DNA of 64,000 bases, taken from Adiantum capillus-veneris (Eukaryota; Streptophyta; Polypodiopsida; Polypodiales; Pteridaceae). Shown here piece by piece: positions 48,200-58,886 of the stretch. The stretch's first letter is position 1. The number at the start of each line of letters is the position of its first letter. The translations under genes and the position numbers were made by a program. The notes below the pieces were generated by a model. That model worked only from the letters and a program-made list of their open reading frames with translations, was not told the origin of the DNA and did no database searches. The stretch is from positions 66,888,281 through 66,952,280 of the forward strand of contig CM043956.1 of the NCBI GenBank assembly GCA_014529385.2, written 5' to 3'.

Positions 48200-48560
48200 A
48201 GGGGTATCTGGGCGTGCTTGCTTGAATGCCAAACATAATATATATTTCTTGTGGAATATCTTGTGATCAGATTGCGCATTGACTACTGTTTTGCATCAAA
48301 CGAATAAGACAAACTAAATGATAATAGTGACCACATGTCAATGTATAATATCCACTCCATCCATCAAAATTCTTGTAGAAAACTGGACATTGGCAAGATG
48401 AGGATGCATCTAAAGTAAACGAGGGGACCAACTCTGGATGCAAGACAAGGTGGCTGATGTGTGTCCCTTGTACAGGTGTTGGATTCACTCGATGTGTTAG
48501 GTTTCGAACGTCCGGACTTAAGTGGTGAATGCTTTTCTCCATCCGGACTTGTGAGGGTTG
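48200..48560 (-). pseudogene. RING-finger-like protein fragment
   Basis: The frame 48542-48267 ends with SCQCPVFYKNFDGWSG and LTCGHYYHLVCLIRLM, then QCAI and a TGA where the last cysteine is expected, followed by SQDIP. This is the CPxC...CGHxxHxxC...CxxC plan of a RING finger, usually an E3 ubiquitin ligase module. The second cysteine is phenylalanine (TTC) and the eighth is TGA, so the fold is broken. It lies within the hAT, antisense to the transposase. The family beyond RING type is unknown. Confidence 0.6.
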
Positions 48561-48593
48561 CGGTGTGTGGGTGGCTATAGAAAGACGTGTTAT

Positions 48594-49159
48594 TTATGCA
48601 TCTTTCTCTGCCAACTGTGTCGTGTAAATATCCTTCTCTCTCTTTAAATGTAGGTCCGTGCCTTCCACTATCAATGCCAACTCATCTCGGGTGAAAGTGA
48701 CACAACTCTCCCTTAAATCATAAGTGGCAACAATTGTCTCCTTTGACGAGAAGTCTACTGGTCGCTGTTGCACAAAGTGAACATATAACATTTTTACAAA
48801 ATATAGCGCACAATCTGCATTGTGCAGAGAATGGCCATAAACCTCCAAATAAATCCTCTTAGTGCTATCTTTGATACCATCATGGTTGCACTTCGAAACC
48901 TTCCACCTTCCTTTCTTGATATCTGCGTCCTCACATGGCCATATTGTCTTAATCATGTCCTTTTTCACTTCTTTATTGATCTCTTTACACTGCATATGGT
49001 TTGGATTTGCCCACTTTGAGAGTCGGCGAGCAGTAACATAGCTTGTTGTGCCGACATGCCGTGTGCCAGAGACTTCATGCGCGGAAATGCATTAACAGCC
49101 GCTTGTTGTTGATCATCAAGCAATGATTGGGTGCCAATATCTTGTTCTTGATCGACCAT
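48594..49159 (-). pseudogene. Unknown coding stretch upstream of the RING-like part
   Basis: Two overlapping minus frames, 49159-48965 (starts MVDQEQDIGTQSLLDDQQQA) and 48995-48594 (DMIKTIWPCEDADIKKGRWK, RIYLEVYGHSLHNADCALYF, ending TTQLAEKDA), may be one gene with the RING part as its C-terminus. No domain was recognised. Confidence 0.4.
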
Positions 49160-49499
49160 TTTCTCTTAGAGCTGCAGTCAACAAAGTGTCAAATATTCAA
49201 TATCATTGGCAAATATATATTCTCACTCATTGGGACACTGCGCGGAATCCACTCAATCAAACCACAACAAATGCGACTAATTGAAACACAATGCAAATTT
49301 GAAATACTGACAGTTAAATAACAAATTTGAAATGACTAAAGATAATTGACTCAATTAGGTGAACCACTTCAAACCAGATAATACACTTCAATAAAAAAAA
49401 GAATACGCTTGAGAAGACATGTATACCATAGAAATGTTTAAATCGGATAAAATGATGGTGCAAGTTCAACAAGTGGACGTTGGACAGGGCTAGGGTCTG

Positions 49500-50440
49500 T
49501 CTTTTAATGTTCTTTGAAAAATATCAACATGTTAGAAGCATTCCTTCTTTGGTCCCGCTCTTTTAACTTCATCCAACAATCTACTTTAATTAGAATAGCC
49601 CTCATAACATCTTCGTCCGGTGGTGAAAAACTTCTTCTGGAAAATTAAATTTTCTGGCTGTACTCCAAAAATTTGCCAGCATGTTGAATACGTAGCCCAA
49701 TGCATAAATGTCACTCGCTTTTGTGTATGCATCTACATACCATGGATTATATAGTTCGGGAGCAATCCACGATCGCTTAACCATCTCGGCATTCCCTACT
49801 CTCTGTGCATTCAAAACTGCTTCGTCCGACTTTGCGCTTGGAGACAGATAATTATTTGCTACGTGTTTAGCAGGTGTTCTCAGCATCATACCCCAATCAA
49901 TGATACCGACGCGGGGTTTATTGACACGAGTAAAGTCCAACATTACATTGAACAGGTGCAGGTCACTGTGCACTATACCGGCTGAGTGGACAGCCGCAAC
50001 GCCATTGATTAAGGCATGACAAATTGCTGGCATTTGCTCGACCATTGCTTTGATCCACATCGTGTCTATCTCGCTTACAGGGTTGTTTGCTACAAGCAAT
50101 GACCTCTAGCCGTGTTGTAGCCTGTGCATGTGCCGTCTGAACAATCCGTGAGCAAATGGTAAGCGGCACATCATGTTGCCCACGGTACCCCCATTGTAGT
50201 ATGGGAATATAGTGATCCAAGGAGCTTCTATAGTAAACCCAATTCACCTTACAATGGAGGGGTGAAGGTTTGCATTCCTTGCTCTGTCTGAAAGCTGTCA
50301 AATTTCGCCTCACTCCCTCGCTTTTAGCACTTTTCCACATATGTAATGTGGTTTGGAAAAAGTGAGATGCCTTTGATGGTGTACAATGTGCACACACCGA
50401 AGGAGCTTGCTCCAATCCTCATACCTTCTACCAAGGCTTC
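49500..50440 (-). pseudogene. Protein-kinase-like gene carried by the hAT element
   Basis: Right to left and across frame changes, all main kinase motifs are present. The glycine loop is RIGASSFGVCTLY (about 50425-50388). Next come HPSIVR (stop) IGF and WITIFPYYNGGTVGNM (50260-50170, beta-4 to hinge), catalytic loop HSDLHLFNVMLD, metal-binding DWG (in VGIIDWGMML), IAPELY, ASDIYALGYVFNML, and finally ERDQRRNASNML after a frameshift near 49610. The catalytic Asp and Asn are kept. HRD is HSD, the usual Lys after HRDL is His, and DFG is DWG, so activity is uncertain even in the ancestor. At least two stops and two frameshifts are present. It would be cytosolic, as no membrane segment was seen. 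The capture source is unknown. Confidence 0.78.
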
Positions 50441-50885
50441 GTGAGGGATGCCGACAAGATGAGTGCAGTTTGCATTCAAAGCAGTGCGCATGATTGTGTC
50501 GGTGCCGCTGGCATCTCATCTTTACCTTATGTTCTTCCCATAATTTATCCCAGAGCTCTAATTTTGACATGTCGCAAGCAGGTCGGATATCTTCCTTTAA
50601 GTCTCTGCAACATACTTTCATATTGCTCAACACTGTCCTGACCTTGTGGTGGGGGTCAAATTATTGTATCCCAGCTGGACTCAACAACTTGTATTGTCCT
50701 TCAAGTCGCAACCTGCACTCTGTGTTCTCCCATATAGCGCTAGTGATGTCTTTGATATAGACATCGCTTTCACTAATCTGTTGTATGCGATCAGCTGCAC
50801 ATGATGAGATTGCCAAACTACATTCTTTATGAATGGTATGCATAATACAGTTCTTTTGATATGGCATCATATTTGCACTGGACAA
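50441..50885 (-). pseudogene. Upstream part of the kinase-like gene
   Basis: Minus frames 50885-50661 (CSLAISSCAADRIQQI, SDVYIKDITSAIWENTECRL) and 50640-50450 (MLSNMKVCCRDLKEDIRPAC, LELWDKLWEEHKVKM) precede the glycine loop. They may be its N-terminal extension in one or two exons. No domain was recognised. Confidence 0.4.
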
Positions 50886-51268
50886 TATAAAAACAACATA
50901 TCAAATACAAATTCATGGTTGCGAATGACATTAACACTCTCACACTATCGCACGTAAACTCTTAACCACCACTTGAAGACTTTAACAAATGTGCAAGGAA
51001 ATATTGATAAAAATTGAATATAATCTTCACTTAAAATTGCAATCTGTTACACGTGTAAAAAGCAGTTCAAATAAGTGGTTTACAAGAACTTAATTCAGAT
51101 CAAACAATACATGTTAACGGTCTTTAATATTTCAACATATATTGAATTTTTAACTTAAATTTTTCTCCGTGTGCACATACTAATTCAAACAAAGCACACA
51201 CCAACTTAAAATCTTCAAAAACATTTAAAACATTGGAAGTATACAAATTGGACTAGAATTGTGTTCAC
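50886..51268. other. hAT non-coding DNA
   Basis: AT-rich. No gene and no strong repeat seen. Confidence 0.5.
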
Positions 51269-51702
51269 ACACTTTTTTACATAGAATTTATGTAAATGTA
51301 GCAATCAAAAAGCGATGATAATTGATGCTCTTTAAAAAGATACAAAAGAATATTTAACATGCAAATTGTGTGCATTTAGATTTTTGCAGAGAATTTATGT
51401 AAATGAAGCATTAAAAATAATGATAATGCTTGAGAGTCCTTTAAAAAGATTAAAAACAAATATTAAACATGCAATTTGTGTGCAAATACTTTTTTACATG
51501 TAATTTATATAAATGGAACATTTAAAATAACGATGATTGATGAATAAAGTATTCTATATAAATGAAGCATTTAAAATAGAGATGATTGATGAATAAAATA
51601 TTCTATATAAATGGAACATTTAAAATAGCGATGATTGATGAATAAAGTATTCTATATAAATGGAACATTTAAAATAGCGATGATTGATGAATAAAGTATT
51701 CT
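51269..51702. repeat. Tandem repeats: about 2 x 108 bp, then 4 x 49 bp
   Basis: The first unit runs from ACATAGAATTTATGTAAATG to AACATGCAAATTGTGTGCA and is repeated once with changes. From 51504 a 49-bp unit (TATATAAATGGAACATTTAAA, GATGATTGATGAATAAAGTATTC) is repeated four times; the last two are identical. The units share TATAAATG..GCATTTAAAAT-like blocks. Confidence 0.88.
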
Positions 51703-51783
51703 TTTGAATATAATTAGCTAGTATATAATTTCAAATGGACAGTTAAAACCAACAAAATCAAACATTTATACATTTTGTATATG

Positions 51784-52182
51784 AAATACTCTTCACAGCC
51801 GCGTCACCGACCAAGTATTTTATATGCTTAATACTTAAAAAATTAATTGCACATGCACATACAAATTATATGACGTTCGTATGGCCGGGTTAACGACCTG
51901 AATGCCACATTTATGAAAAAACATATACTTCTAACAAAGGACACTCTATTAGCCGCGTTACCGACCGAGTGTCGCCTGAATCTAAGGAAAAACAATGGCC
52001 TACATACGAACATCATACAGCCACGTTACCGATCGGTGCCCATATGTTTTTGGGGAAAGGGGAAGGGAAGTTGACTTACCATAAGGATACTAGATTCGCC
52101 ATCTTACCGACGTAGTACCCAGACAGTAAGCCAATACTTACCACAAGGACACCATCTTCCCCGCGTCACCGAGGTGATGCCC
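51784..52182. repeat. Array of six short hairpins with a conserved core
   Basis: A core close to GCCGCGTTACCGACC recurs at about 51797, 51884, 51952, 52019, 52098 and 52161. Its flanks form inverted repeats that differ between units: AAATACT/AGTATTT (51784-51820), GACGTTC/GAATGCC (51872-51906, one mismatch and one G-T), GACACTC/GAGTGTC (51940-51973), a 12-base imperfect arm at 52003-52046, GGATACTA/TAGTACCC (52085-52120, one mismatch), and a weak one at 52147-52182. The right hAT end follows about 700 bases later. The role is unknown; protein binding sites or structured RNA are possible. Confidence 0.75.
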
Positions 52183-52226
52183 CCGTGATAAGCACTGTTC
52201 CGTAGAACAACTTACACACACACTCC

Positions 52227-52291
52227 CATTGTGTGGTAAGGTACCTTATTACTACCGTGCACTATGACAAAAGGCATGCTACCACACAATG
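52227..52291. repeat. Hairpin with 12-bp perfect arms
   Basis: CATTGTGTGGTA (52227-52238) pairs with TACCACACAATG (52280-52291). The loop contains TTACTACCGTGCACTATGAC, which recurs as TTGCTGCCGTGCACTGTGAC in the next hairpin. Confidence 0.85.

Positions 52292-52335
<44 letters not shown>
52292..52335. repeat. (CA)n microsatellite
   Basis: CA run between the two related hairpins. Confidence 0.9.
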
Positions 52336-52336
<1 letters not shown>

Positions 52337-52348
52337 GACATACCTGGA

Positions 52349-52412
52349 TCGTGTGGTCAGGTAGTCTGCTATTGCTGCCGTGCACTGTGACGCAGAGCAC
52401 ACTCCCACACGA
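52349..52412. repeat. Second hairpin, related loop, changed arms
   Basis: TCGTGTGG (52349-52356) pairs with CCACACGA (52405-52412). The loop is similar to the preceding hairpin. Relative to that hairpin both arms changed at the same position (T-A to C-G), so pairing is kept. Confidence 0.8.
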
Positions 52413-52465
52413 CCCCCTCTCTCCCTTGCTCCTCTCTCCTCTCGACGTACCTGCAAAGGTGGTTG

Positions 52466-52588
<123 letters not shown>

Positions 52589-52611
52589 AAGATGAAAGCA
52601 AGACGCTAATA

Positions 52612-52760
52612 CACCCAGCGGGCCCGATCGGGCCCGTATATATATAACGCTGATAGTCCTCCGGGATTTTGAGTATTCCCTACGGGCCCGCAGGGAAAAT
52701 AATGAATTTCGACGGGTTCGCCGGGGAAACTGAAAAGCCCGGTGGGAATTTTGTGGGTTT
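52612..52760. repeat. GC-rich palindromic cluster near the right hAT end
   Basis: GCGGGCCCGATCGGGCCCG, ACGGGCCCGCAGGG, TTCGCCGGGG and AGCCCGGTGGG lie here, mirroring the cluster at 44730-44850. TGATCAC-type repeats follow up to the terminal inverted repeat. Confidence 0.8.
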
Positions 52761-53005
52761 GCAAGTCACCACTAACCGGGTTCTGTGTGATCATGTTTAC
52801 TGTGATCATGTAAATGTGTCAATAAGACCTTGTGATCACACAAATTTGATGTAATTACGTAAATATGAAATCCCTGATTGTCATTATTGAGAAAATATAC
52901 ATGGTTTTCCAATAGTTACAAAAATCCGTATACACGTCATCTCATGATACATATGCTATCACAAAAGGAAATTAATGCTATCTAGCTACGGATAACTGAC
53001 GTCGT

Positions 53006-54029
53006 CTAATCAGACGTCTCATCGCGTCCAAGTGGCGTATCTGTCGGATTCTGCAAAAAAAAACAATAAGAAAGCTTTTTGTAAGTATAAACATATAATT
53101 TACAAAACAATATAACATATAGAAAAAAGTAAACCCTAATACTAACCATGTCACAGTGAGAACTCAGAATGTCCATCAAGGCGTTTAAGCCCTTCCTGCT
53201 TGCGTACTTGCGCTCGTATGGTGTGGGGTCACATCCTATCATCAACCACTGTGAAAACATATAAAGAATCCATTATGTTAGAATTTAAAAACCCCTAAAC
53301 CCTAAACTATCAAACCTAAGAGCAATGCAAAAACACTTACAAAATCGGCCTCAAATGATGCCCACCCGCCGCTCCCCAAGTGGTGCGAGTTCCCTGCCTC
53401 TACTCGTGCTTTGACTGCCTCCTTTTGTTGCTTCCACTTGTCAGGATTCTCGCATGCTGCTTTCTTTGCATTCTTCCAATCTTCTTTGGCCAACCAATTT
53501 GGTATGTTCCACCCATGATTTATTTCTTTTGCACTTCAGAGCGCTTGTGCTTGCAGTATTCGCACATTCAAACCTTCAGCACGTCTTCATTGAAGCGGTC
53601 ATCTCGTGTTAAAACAGGAAACTCTTCATGCAACATGCTGATGACTGTGTCTTTTAAATCACTCGATACTTCAATCCGAGTGTTTAGTATGTAGTGTCTA
53701 AACACCTGAGAGCAAAGACCGCGCATGCATGAGATCACCTTCTTGCCTTCATCATCCAAGATGATGCCGCTGCTGAAGTAGACGAAGCAAGGCAAGCTCT
53801 CTCGCCTGTGACGCATGAACCTGGGTGTCCTGACAAGGGTCTCTAGCGGCGTGTCGATGGGGGTATGGACGTCATGTGTCTCCACTGGAATCTGGGCCCG
53901 GAAGTGAGGAGTGTCGATTGGGGTGACTCCCATAGGAGTAGGTAGTGGTGTGCATCTACTAGAAACGGCCGTCAGCCATGCAAAACCTAGTGTAGATGGT
54001 GATGCCATGGCTGGTGTGGGGGCGGGCAA
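53006..54029 (-). pseudogene. TNPA-like CACTA gene (plant transposase, Ptta/En-Spm type)
   Basis: TNPA-type proteins bind the subterminal repeats and help TNP2. Exon-like segments on the minus strand are 54029-53568 (Pro/Thr-rich start, then YILNTRIEVSSDLKDTVISM and EFPVLTRDDRFNEDVLKV), 53493-53340 (KEDWKNAKKAACENPDKW, HHLGSGGWASFEADF) and 53250-53150 (DPTPYERKYASRKGL). The last, 53055-53006, ends PTDTPLGRDETSD and a stop. The HxxGSGGW segment is typical of the family. Gaps have GT/AG-like borders and may be introns, though 53560-53494 contains stops. The hAT lies 130 bases beyond the stop. Confidence 0.72.
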
Positions 54030-54371
54030 AGAAGGGGAAGGTAAAGAGCCTTCTCAAACACGAGGCGGTGTCGAGGCATCGGCGGCGGCATTCCCACAAC
54101 CACCACCACTGCCACCACTAGAGCGTCGATGCCTAGACAAGTGTGAAGATTGTCTCGTCGACACTGAAGCTTCGGAGCACGCTGAATGCTCCAAATAGAG
54201 GGAGATGCTAAAGGAGTAGGAACACATGATGGTGCTCTAGAGAGATGACGATCCTCGTACCACTACCTCTTCTGGGGTGACAAAGAAGAAAGAAACTCAT
54301 CATCATCCATACCTGCATTAAACACACGAAAATTTAATCTTAATATTGAATGAACGGAGAAGAAAACATGG

Positions 54372-54472
<101 letters not shown>

Positions 54473-54540
54473 CATAAAGGGGTAGGGATTCCTATGGAGA
54501 GAGATTTTTTTAAAGTTCTTGTGAATTTGTAAAAGCAACG

Positions 54541-54789
54541 CGCTCCGGGTGCGATGGAGACTGAAGCTGCAATCACGAAGGTGATCTGTCTCTGCTCATA
54601 GATGCTGCTTGCCCCACCACTAGATCTAGTTGATCGGATGAAAGAGACGCTAAGCATTAGTAGTGAGTCTTAGCATCTCTTTCACCAGATCAACTAGATC
54701 TAGCGGTGGGAAGAGCAACATGCATCTATGAGCAAAGATAGATCACTTTCTTCACGATTGCAGCTTCAGTCTCCATCGCACTGGGATCG
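54541..54789. repeat. Long hairpin, arms of about 114-121 bp with 14-base loop
   Basis: The left arm (54541-54654) and right arm (54669-54789) are near-perfect reverse complements: GCGATGGAGACTGAAGCTGC against GCAGCTTCAGTCTCCATCGC, AGATCTAGTTGATC against GATCAACTAGATCT. The few mismatches include a small bulge. It lies between the two CACTA genes. It could be an inserted foldback element or the source of a hairpin RNA. Confidence 0.9.
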
Positions 54790-54989
54790 TAGTGCTCATC
54801 GTCCCTGCTTGTGAGAACATACCTAGAGCATACGTACCTGGAGTGGACGCAAAGACGATTAAATACAATGACGCAATGACGCATATAGACAGGAATGGAC
54901 AAAAAGCCACATGAATACAATATATATTATAAAACGGAGCAAAATTGTTCAAATACAATATTTATGGCTTTAAGAGGTCTCTCTCTCAT

Positions 54990-56026
54990 CCTCACATAGC
55001 TCAACTTAACTTCCCATATCTATATAGAGATCTTCGTTTAGACAGATGTCCTCTGTTTCATTTTGTAGATCCTCTGCATGCACCTCATAGAGAGTAGCAA
55101 CTTGATGCTCGTCTGGTACCACCTCATCGGCTTCTGAATGAGCATCTTCTTTGATTGATACCGTTGTGATTGTCACATGGTAGCCCTCATACGTCCGTGC
55201 ACTATGAGGGGCTACCTCTATGATGTACCACCAATTTGATGCAGACTTTGTAGGATGAAATATCACATGCTAAAGCCACATAACTTACATTAGAGCTTCC
55301 AAGCACATAACTTCCAAAATTGGATGTTAACTATTTACACACTTGTTCACAATGCTCGGGTAGTACGAAAGTGTCTCTTAGGTCAGTCCATTTCTTAGTT
55401 GAATCCACCTGAAGGAAACCAGATTCTCCTCTATGCATAGTAGCATTGTGACCCTCCATGATTATCTTGAACCATTGCACATCAAACAAGTCAACAAAAA
55501 GTCCTCTATAATCGATCCTCAAAATCTCTTGTAGCGTGCCGAAGTAAGTGAGTTCCGCCACCATAGGATATGCATCAGAGGACCATCCTCGACTAGAATA
55601 TTCAAATTTTTCCATGTTTCCAGAATCTTGAGTAAAATGCTTTTTGTCGATCTGTTCCACCCTAAAATGTCGACCTTTACACCAAGATGTTGTGTAAGAC
55701 TTATACTACAACCACCAAAGATTATAAGTGGCCGTTCAAACATCTAGAAAGTCACTATTTGTACATTGCAAAATTACTTTGGTCGCGTAACCCCGAGAGT
55801 ACTCCCGCTCCTCCTCGGTCACTTCTTCACAGCACTGTTGTGCGCTTTTCAATTGGTTGTGCAACCATCTTAAGCTCATGAATGTTGGTAGGCTCTCTAG
55901 ACCCGTTGGATAATGCATCGGTGGTCGTCTTCCCCGTCTCCACTCAATTAGTGCCCTTTGTCGCTCTTGCTTTGCATCCTCATATTGTGAAATCCACTTT
56001 GGCATCACGGATTGTGAAGCATGCAA
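54990..56026 (-). pseudogene. CACTA TNP2 C-terminal part (DUF4216-like)
   Basis: 56026-55736 contains PKWISQYEDAK and YSRGYATKVILQCTNSDFLD. After a short gap, 55660-55331 has ELTYFGTLQEILRIDYRGLF, VDLFDVQWFKII and DTFVLPEHCEQVCK, the DUF4216 pattern. 55266-55006 follows with SNWWYIIEVAPHSARTYEGY and an acidic tail ending at 55006. These are the usual last domains of CACTA TNP2 proteins. Gaps may be introns, and at least one frame change occurs near 55700. Confidence 0.78.
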
Positions 56027-56583
56027 AATCGGTTGATTTTAGCCTCTAGATCTTCCATCATCTTAATCTCAACATCGGGATTGCACATGACAATCCCAGA
56101 TATTCGCGCATCATCTATGGTTCGCCATAGCATGTCCCGGGCTTTATCAAATCCGTCTAGCCACTCTCCAATGTAAACTAGGGACTTTGATACCAGCCAA
56201 CCTTCTGCCATGCTACCCTCCGGACGTGCCTTCTGACGCACATATCCCTTGAGCGTTTTCATGAAACGTTCTAAAAAGAACATCCATCTAGAATGTACTG
56301 TGCTAGCTATTTCCACCTCATCAACTTTGTGAACAAGAAGATGCACCTGAATGGTTAGCATGGTAGTAGGAAAGTGTTTCTCAAACATGCACACAACCTC
56401 CACAGCATTTAGTTTGGTGAATGGTATGGAGTCTACATTGATCTCCTTTTGTGAGATCCATTGCACCAACTTTGCAAGTTTGTAGATTGTGTTACGGACG
56501 TCGAGAGACAAACATCCCTCAATGGACACCAATAAAATAAACTGCAAAACACATGTAGCAATGATATTAAAGTCCACACACAA
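56005..56583 (-). pseudogene. CACTA TNP2 middle part (DUF4218)
   Basis: The 192-codon frame has ILLVSIEGCLSLDVRNTIYK, EVVCMFEKHFPTTMLTIQVH, STVHSRWMFFLERFMKTLKG and the signature YVRQKARPEGSMAEGW. This is DUF4218, which follows the catalytic domain in plant TNP2 proteins. It is well preserved and ends inside the next exon-like frame. Confidence 0.88.
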
Positions 56584-56695
56584 ATTTTCTACACAATTCC
56601 CACTATGATAGATTCCACTTCAAACATACCTGACACATTTTATGCCAGTCGTGTGACTTCAAACCGGTAAGCTTTCCTTCTTTAGTAAAAAACAT

Positions 56696-58454
56696 TCAGA
56701 GCGAGTGCATTACTCCAGTCGGGGTCCACACAGATCGAATGGTCTCTTTTACTTTGCGTTCTTGGGCTCTTGTGAAAATCCATGGCGCTTTAGGGAGTTT
56801 TATCGATCCATTGGATGTTGTCTGCAGCCAATATTGCTCCATACGATCCACATTTCTAAGGTCAATCCTGGCTCCCAAAGTATCTTTCTTACCGGCTAGA
56901 TGGTCCCATATTAGATTACCCACATTCTTGAATATGTGAATTGGATCGAGCAAGTGATTGATCATGAGTTGGGGCCAATATGGTAACTCGTACCATAGAG
57001 AGAGTCTCTTCATCCCTGGGGACAAATCATCATCACACATCTCCTTCTGCTCTAGCCATGCTTGTGCAAACATCCTCGGTGGATCTCTTCCCAAAAATCC
57101 GTCGCATAACACATGATTCACTGGAAGATATGCTTGATGACCTTCGTAGATTTGCTTCTTCAATGAGGGCGCCCGACGTGCATTCAGTCTAGGTCCACAT
57201 GTGACACATGCTCTGTATCTGATTGTTTGAATCCCTGCATGTATACACATAACAATAGATAGCTTGAGAGAACCAAGATTTACAGTGTTTGAGTTTGAGT
57301 GTAAATCACTTGAGCATTCCGTTAGTGCGGGATAGTCATGCATGGTCCACATTAGAATGCCTCTGATCAAAGCATTCCATCAACCTGTGTGCCGGCTTAT
57401 ATCCATCACTTCTATGCCAATCCACAATTGTTGTAGCTCTTCCAATAGTGGACAAAGATACACATCCATATTCTTCACTTTATACCACCCCGGCACAATC
57501 AAGTTGTTCCCCTTCTTGGTAGTCAACCACGGGGGGATGTTGTAGTTGACAATGACAACAGGCCATACACTGTAAGATGTTGATCTTTGACCAAATGGAT
57601 TTACGCCATCCATAGCCAGGCCTAGGTGCAAATTTCGAGCTTCCCTGGCAAAATCTGACCATGTTTCATCTATATGTTTCCAGACTGCGCAATCTGCAGG
57701 AATCCGTAGCACACTGTCCGAAGATTTATTCTCCTCATGCCATGATGCTAGGGAAGCCATGGACTTACATTCAAAGAAATTCTTGATGCGAGTAAGTAGA
57801 GAAAAATGTCGCAAAACCTTTTGTGGAATTCTTGTTTCGTGGAGATGTACTCGATATCTCTCGAAATCACATTTCAGACACTTCTCCATGTCTATGTATT
57901 CCTCTCTAGAAAGAATGCAATCATTAGGACAAGTGTGAATCGAATTATAATCCATTCCCAAGTTTCGCGAGATCTTTCTTGCTTCCTCTCTGGAATCTGG
58001 CATCACATTATCAACTGGAAGTATGTGCTCTTTGAGCAATCTATATAGCGAAAAAAAAGCAGTACAGTTGTATAAGTAATTTATCAGATCATTATACATC
58101 TAGAGTTTTTTATTAAAGTAAACACATTGTAATAGATCACTTGAAAAGCGCTATGACGCTAATGTCACTCCATTCAAACTTTGCTTGCATGTTGAGAAGA
58201 ACTAGGAGCGCCTTCAATCTAGACACACGTGCTCCATCATACAATGGTGTATTGGCTTCACTTTTCATATCATCATAGATAAGCCTTTCTGAATCCATGA
58301 TTGTCTCTATCATTTCATCGATCTTGGGCTCAAACATTGCCTCGTTGGGAATGTGGTCTGCATGATCATCCTCCGAGCTGTCAAAGGCTATAACTTGTGG
58401 CCTCATATATGTTGCTTGACCAAAGTACCTGCGAACACGTCTATTGGGTTGCAA
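56696..58454 (-). pseudogene. CACTA TNP2-like transposase catalytic region (Transposase_21)
   Basis: TNP2 cuts the element ends. 58454-58137 is the N-terminal linker (AFDSSEDDHADHIPNEAMFE, LKALLVLLNMQAKFEWSD). 58099-57380 has the four-cysteine segment CPNDCILSREEYIDMEKCLKC, then WSDFAREARNLHLGLAMDGV, NPFGQRSTSYSVWPVVIVNY and MDVYLCPLLEELQQLW. 57370-56696 gives GILMWTMHDYPALTECSS, a gap, CVTCGPRLNARRAPSLKKQ, EGHQAYLPVNH, and LLDPIHIFKNVGNLIWDHLA. The long open segments and GT/AG-like borders suggest exons of a recently active gene. Confidence 0.9.
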
Positions 58455-58467
58455 GATTGCTGCCTAT

Positions 58468-58886
58468 CATTAGGTGAAATTTGGACTCACAAAGGGACCC
58501 TTTAAGGAGTTTGACTTTACCTCTCTCTACCAAAATGGATGCATGGATAAATTTTTGTAAACAAACTCCAAAGTCAGTGGAGGTTTGACAGTTAGAATGT
58601 CCTCTTCAAGCTCTATCTATTGATATATAGCACGCCATGAGATTCCTCATATTTTAGAAGATTCTAAGATAGGTGAATAAAAAAAGAATCTTCTAAAATA
58701 TGACGAATCTCATGGAGTGCTAGCAATATATTAGTAGATAGAGCCTAAAGAGGATATTCTAACTGTCAAACCTCCGTTAACTTTGGATTTTGTTTTCAAA
58801 AATTTATCCATGCACCTATTTTGGTAGAGAGAGGTAAAGTCAAACTCCTTAAAGGGCCCCTTTGTGAGTCCAAATTTCACCTAATG
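58468..58886. mobile_element. Foldback MITE, 419 bp
   Basis: The element runs from CATTAGGTGAAATTTGG to CCAAATTTCACCTAATG. It is a near-perfect palindrome over its full length (arms about 200 bp, for example GACTCACAAAGGG(A/G)CCC and TACCTCTCTCTACCA). It separates the first CACTA exon (58887-59080) from the next (to 58454) and adds the last residues and stop of the first frame. Flanking TTA/TAA may be a 3-bp duplication within the palindrome ends. Confidence 0.88.

Noticed and set aside
49500-50885. Host kinase gene in its own locus
   Set aside because: It lies between perfect hAT ends with an 8-bp target duplication, so it is cargo.
53911-54198. Plus-strand 95-codon frame opposite the TNPA-like gene
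   Set aside because: Ala/Pro-rich shadow of the minus-strand exon.
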